DNA of 64,000 bases from Celoporthe dispersa (taxonomy: Eukaryota; Ascomycota; Sordariomycetes; Diaporthales; Cryphonectriaceae). Both the position numbers and the translations under genes were made by a program. The stretch spans positions 3,782,001 to 3,846,000 of the forward strand of contig WAID01000003.1 of the NCBI GenBank assembly GCA_016584495.1, written 5' to 3'. Shown here in pieces: positions 61,079 to 64,000 of the stretch. The first letter of the stretch is position 1; each line of letters begins with the position of its first letter. The notes under the pieces are model-generated. The model saw nothing but the letters and a program-made list of their open reading frames with translations, was not told where the DNA came from and did no database searches.

Positions 61079-62156
61079 ATGCATTCGTGAGTCTGTCAGT
61101 ACTCGCAACCGATGAACGTTGCCTCCGGGCAATCTACATCAGCGAGGCACTCGATGCATCCAGATGCGGCCCATGGCATCGTCCCCAGGAGACCTGGACG
61201 AGGAGACGGTAGATGTGATATATCTACCGGAGTAAAAAAGGGGAAGAAAAGACCACAATTAAAAAAAAAAAAAACCAACCCATGTCATTAAGGGATGTCA
61301 AAAGCAAAAGTTGGCACGAGATGATAGGAAAAGGGTGTGCTGTGGAAAGTGGGTGCGGTCGTCTCCTGAGGGAACGACTGTTTTTCCTTCTCAGCAATTC
61401 TATCCGTGTCAGATTCTCTATGCTCGTGTGGGTGTTCTCCATTGGACTGCTGCGGCGCCTGCGTGTTCGTAGGCTGGTCACAACTTCGAGATCAGAAGCC
61501 GTCCACACATGACGGAGGAGCCAGGCTGAGCACATCAACCGCATGTCTCCTGCATAGGAAAGAAAATACAGAGCTGAATACACCCATCCCCAGACGCGAG
61601 CAAAGTACAGCAAACTGAATCTGGTGGTGAATGATGCCGAAGGTGCTACTAGCTTGACCAATCTTGACCAGGACGGCTCAGCGGCGTGAGCCAGGGCAAC
61701 ATGATGTCGCAAGATTGCCCGGATGGGCTCTGCAGAACTTCTTCTCCTCGCGACACGCTTGCCGGTCTGCTCTCCTGTGCTTGCACGACACTCGCCATGA
61801 ACTTCCTCTAAACCCTTTTGAGATCTATTGAATGTCACGCGCCACATGCAGAGTCACCCGCACCTGATTCCCTCTCTCACCCTCTCTCTCACTCCCACTC
61901 TCTCACTCTCTCGCCGAGAAATGAATAAGTAGCATACGAGAACATGCATCTCATTAAGCCTGTTGTTGTTCTACCTTGTAGGTAAATGTGTATGACAAGG
62001 CAAAGCAGTCCTCGACCGGGAGGGACGGGATGAGCTGCTGCAGATCTTGAATCGATCTGCCCTCATCTCCAGACATTGATTGCTGCTGCATCCAGCACAC
62101 CAAGTCTCTCGCCACTTCTATCCCAATACACGTGTTGGGACGGGGGGCGGGGGGAA

Positions 62157-62176
62157 AGAGAGAGAGAGAGAGAGAG
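62157..62176 (+). repeat. (GA)n microsatellite
   Basis: About ten AG units, followed by GCGCGG. Confidence 0.9.
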
Positions 62177-62550
62177 CGCGGAAATTTGAATTTGGATTCA
62201 CCATGCCATGCGTATCAGGAGCTTTTTGGCGGTGGCTCCAGGAGCCCTTCAGGCAGGATCACCTGAGGCGCAGGCCGAGGAATGCTCCTGGTATTGGTCC
62301 CAGCAGATATAGTGTAAGACCTGCTGTAGCAGCGGCCTGGATTACTCAGTCCAGCCCTTAAATACTGGATCGGCGGCAGGTACCCTTGCCCCCTAAAACC
62401 TTCTGGACCACCTGAGCACCCCCGGGTCCTGACCCCCTGAACATTCTTGGAGAAGCACCGAGCTCCCGTCCCCTGAGTTTTGAACATCCTCTCCAAAACA
62501 CCAAAATCCCACCCCCGGGACGCAGAGAGGTGCGCTCCCGGAAACCCCAA

Positions 62551-62583
62551 GATAAAAGGATACCCGGCGCACAGCCTTTTATC
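62551..62583. repeat. 9-bp perfect inverted repeat, 15-bp spacer
   Basis: GATAAAAGG and its exact complement CCTTTTATC face each other. It lies about 220 bp upstream of the next ORF, so it may be a cis-element or chance. Confidence 0.5.
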
Positions 62584-62802
62584 CTAGCCGGACAGAGCTC
62601 CTCCAAGGTGTAAGAACCCCCCCCTTTTTTTTTTAACCTTCATAAACCTCGAGCAAAAAAGTAAAGCAAGAAGAAAAAAAGTGCAGCTGCTAATGTCTTG
62701 TCAAGGTTCCTTTCCCGTCCCGTACGCGTGAAGAAAAGTAGCGAGTGTCGCGTACGTGTTTTGTCGCGGGCCACGAGGGCCACGCTCCCGGCGACGGCGA
62801 CG

Positions 62803-64000
62803 ATGAGCGCACCTCCCACGACGCGAGCATCGCGCTCGCGATACTCGAGCCCCGCGGTGGTGGGAGGAGGAGGAGCCGGGGCAGCGTGCTCGCGGAGCTC
62901 CACAGGAGGGAGTAGGGACCGAGGCCGGGACAAGGACAAAGATAGGATAGAGAACAACGCGGGCTCTGGTGGTGGTGCAGATGCGCGGTCCAGCCGGTCC
63001 TCGTCCACGGAGAGGTCCAGGCGCTTCATGGAGAGCTGGATCGAGCCGGAGCGCGCGAGGATGCCCAGCTTCCAGGAGGACGGGCTGCTGCGACAGGGCG
63101 TGCTGGAGACGATGGAGCCTCTGGGGACGAGGCCCAAGCCCGCCATGATCAAGAAGCTGGCGGGGATGGGCCGCGAGGGGTCACCAACGGCATCGTCGCG
63201 TGGTGGAAAGTCGGGTGGCAGGAGGATCGTGCTGAAGAGGAAGAACGGGAACTCGATAGGGATCGATAGCACGCCAGGTGGTGGGGGCAACGGCTCTGCG
63301 ATGGTCGCGTCGGATCTTCTGCTGTCTGGCGCGCAGTCGACAACTCCCTCGACCACGATGGCAACCCCCCAGCCAGCCGCCTCGCCCACGCCCACACCAG
63401 CTCCTGCAGCGCTGCCTGCACAATCACTTCTGCCGTCGCATTTACTGGCCGCCCAGCAGGACGCTTTACCCACCCCAACACCAAAAGTCGAACAACCCGA
63501 CTCGCCTCCACTCCAGCCTCTGCTCCCAGACGCCACCTCAGACCAACCAGGACTGCTGATCTCAAACCAACGAGGTCGATTTTCTGGCAGCACACCTGAA
63601 CCGCGCGTCATCTCCCAGTCTCAGCTGAACTCGCGCAACTCGCAGTCCCTAACCCTGCAGCAGCAGCAGCAGCAGCAGCAGCAACCACCCTCGCCAAACC
63701 CGCTTCTCCTCCCACCCATCACCTCGTTCTCATCTTCTGCCAACTCCTTTCTGCCTGATCCCATCAAGCCATCCATCGAAGAACTCCCTTCCCTTGCACA
63801 CCTGCCCACAACACCACGGTCCGTCCAATCGACCGCGTCTACGTACGACTCGGACGACTACTTCAAGCGCGAATCCTCGATACAATCGACGTCGCAGCTC
63901 AGCATGCCGTCCAAACGCGCCGCAGGCATCGCGGCGGCCCACCGCTTGAGGTCTACCTCGGTCCTACCCGACCCAGAGGAGGACCAGGCTGCCTCTGGCC
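62803..64000 (+). CDS. uncharacterised low-complexity protein with polyglutamine, 3'-partial
   Basis: The reading frame is open from ATG 62803 to the window end (at least 399 codons). The N-terminus is Ser/Arg/Gly-rich (MSAPPTTRASRSRYSSPAVV). A better-conserved-looking block follows, RRFMESWIEPERARMPSFQE then GVLETMEPLGTRPKPAMIKK and RRIVLKRKNG, at about residues 80-150. Then comes a long Pro/Ser/Thr/Gln linker including a CAG-encoded Q9 at 63658-63684. Near the edge are LAHLPTTPRSVQSTASTYDS and DDYFKRESSIQST. No known domain is reached before the window ends, so the function is unknown; many fungal signalling and nuclear proteins have such disordered heads. An overlapping minus-strand ORF (62640-63611) is Cys/Trp-scattered and judged non-coding. 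Confidence 0.65.
   Translation, partial: MSAPPTTRASRSRYSSPAVVGGGGAGAACSRSSTGGSRDRGRDKDKDRIENNAGSGGGADARSSRSSSTERSRRFMESWIEPERARMPSFQEDGLLRQGVLETMEPLGTRPKPAMIKKLAGMGREGSPTASSRGGKSGGRRIVLKRKNGNSIGIDSTPGGGGNGSAMVASDLLLSGAQSTTPSTTMATPQPAASPTPTPAPAALPAQSLLPSHLLAAQQDALPTPTPKVEQPDSPPLQPLLPDATSDQPGLLISNQRGRFSGSTPEPRVISQSQLNSRNSQSLTLQQQQQQQQQPPSPNPLLLPPITSFSSSANSFLPDPIKPSIEELPSLAHLPTTPRSVQSTASTYDSDDYFKRESSIQSTSQLSMPSKRAAGIAAAHRLRSTSVLPDPEEDQAASG
63658..63684 (+). repeat. (CAG)8CAA polyglutamine tract
   Basis: In-frame trinucleotide repeat coding for nine Gln in the partial gene at the right edge. Confidence 0.9.

Larger units (their letters stand above)
61079..62802. other. intergenic, 1.7 kb
   Basis: Downstream of cdb4 and upstream of the polyglutamine gene. 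Contains a GA microsatellite (62157-62176) and a 9-bp inverted repeat (62551-62559 with 62575-62583). Antisense ORFs at 61224-61847 and 62215-62606 lack coding character. Confidence 0.45.

Noticed and set aside
62640..63611. 323-aa minus-strand ORF
   Set aside because: Overlaps the plus-strand open frame that starts at 62803, has scattered Cys/Trp and Ser/Pro translated from the complementary low-complexity strand, and no domain. The plus-strand protein looks more natural.

Overview
The window is nuclear DNA of a filamentous ascomycete (Pezizomycotina, most likely Sordariomycetes). The evidence is spliceosomal introns of about 55-310 nt with GT...CTNAC...AG signals, fungal-only families (Zn2Cys6 regulator, GH11 xylanase, yapsin-like aspartic protease, Snx41 beginning MWNDEDNNPYG), and low-complexity RS/RD-rich proteins. 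No tRNA, rRNA, intact transposon or CRISPR array was recognised.

Layout. 1-15.9 kb is accessory-like: a Zn2Cys6 transcription factor (5' end outside the window), a PLP-dependent ACC-synthase-like aminotransferase, a secreted GH11 xylanase with a GGCTAAA (XlnR-type) motif upstream, 3.6 kb without a gene, a GPI-anchored aspartic protease, a 910-aa orphan with a 'fungal_N'-like N-terminus, and a Nudix hydrolase. 16.5-43.9 kb is mostly conserved nuclear genes: a Rad4/Dpb11 BRCT protein, an RD-rich DUF8035-like protein, Utp8, Elg1/ATAD5, an RS-rich membrane protein and Pds5. A 4.6-kb stretch without a gene lies at 23.1-27.7 kb. 43.9-47.2 kb has no gene, is strongly CpG-poor, and holds a structured hairpin and a degenerate tandem repeat. 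47.2-61.1 kb carries a Ser/Thr-rich single-pass membrane protein, the mRNA capping guanylyltransferase, Snx41, Snf5 and a Cdb4/EBP1-like protein. The right edge holds the start of a polyglutamine-containing protein.

Working together: Rad4/Dpb11 (replication initiation and checkpoint), Elg1 (PCNA unloading) and Pds5 (cohesin regulation) act in linked processes of chromosome duplication, but filamentous fungi lack operons and the clustering may be chance. Utp8/Elg1 and Snf5/cdb4 are divergent pairs with intergenic regions of about 0.95 kb each. The xylanase and aspartic protease are both secreted or surface hydrolases that diverge from a shared 3.6-kb region.

The main caveat is sequence quality. 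At least 17 single-base frame breaks interrupt otherwise well-conserved genes, at least nine of them in or beside homopolymer runs. This points to uncorrected long-read indels rather than mass pseudogenisation, so several genes must be read as spliced and frame-corrected models. The cdb4, GH11, aspartic protease and Nudix genes read through without any correction.
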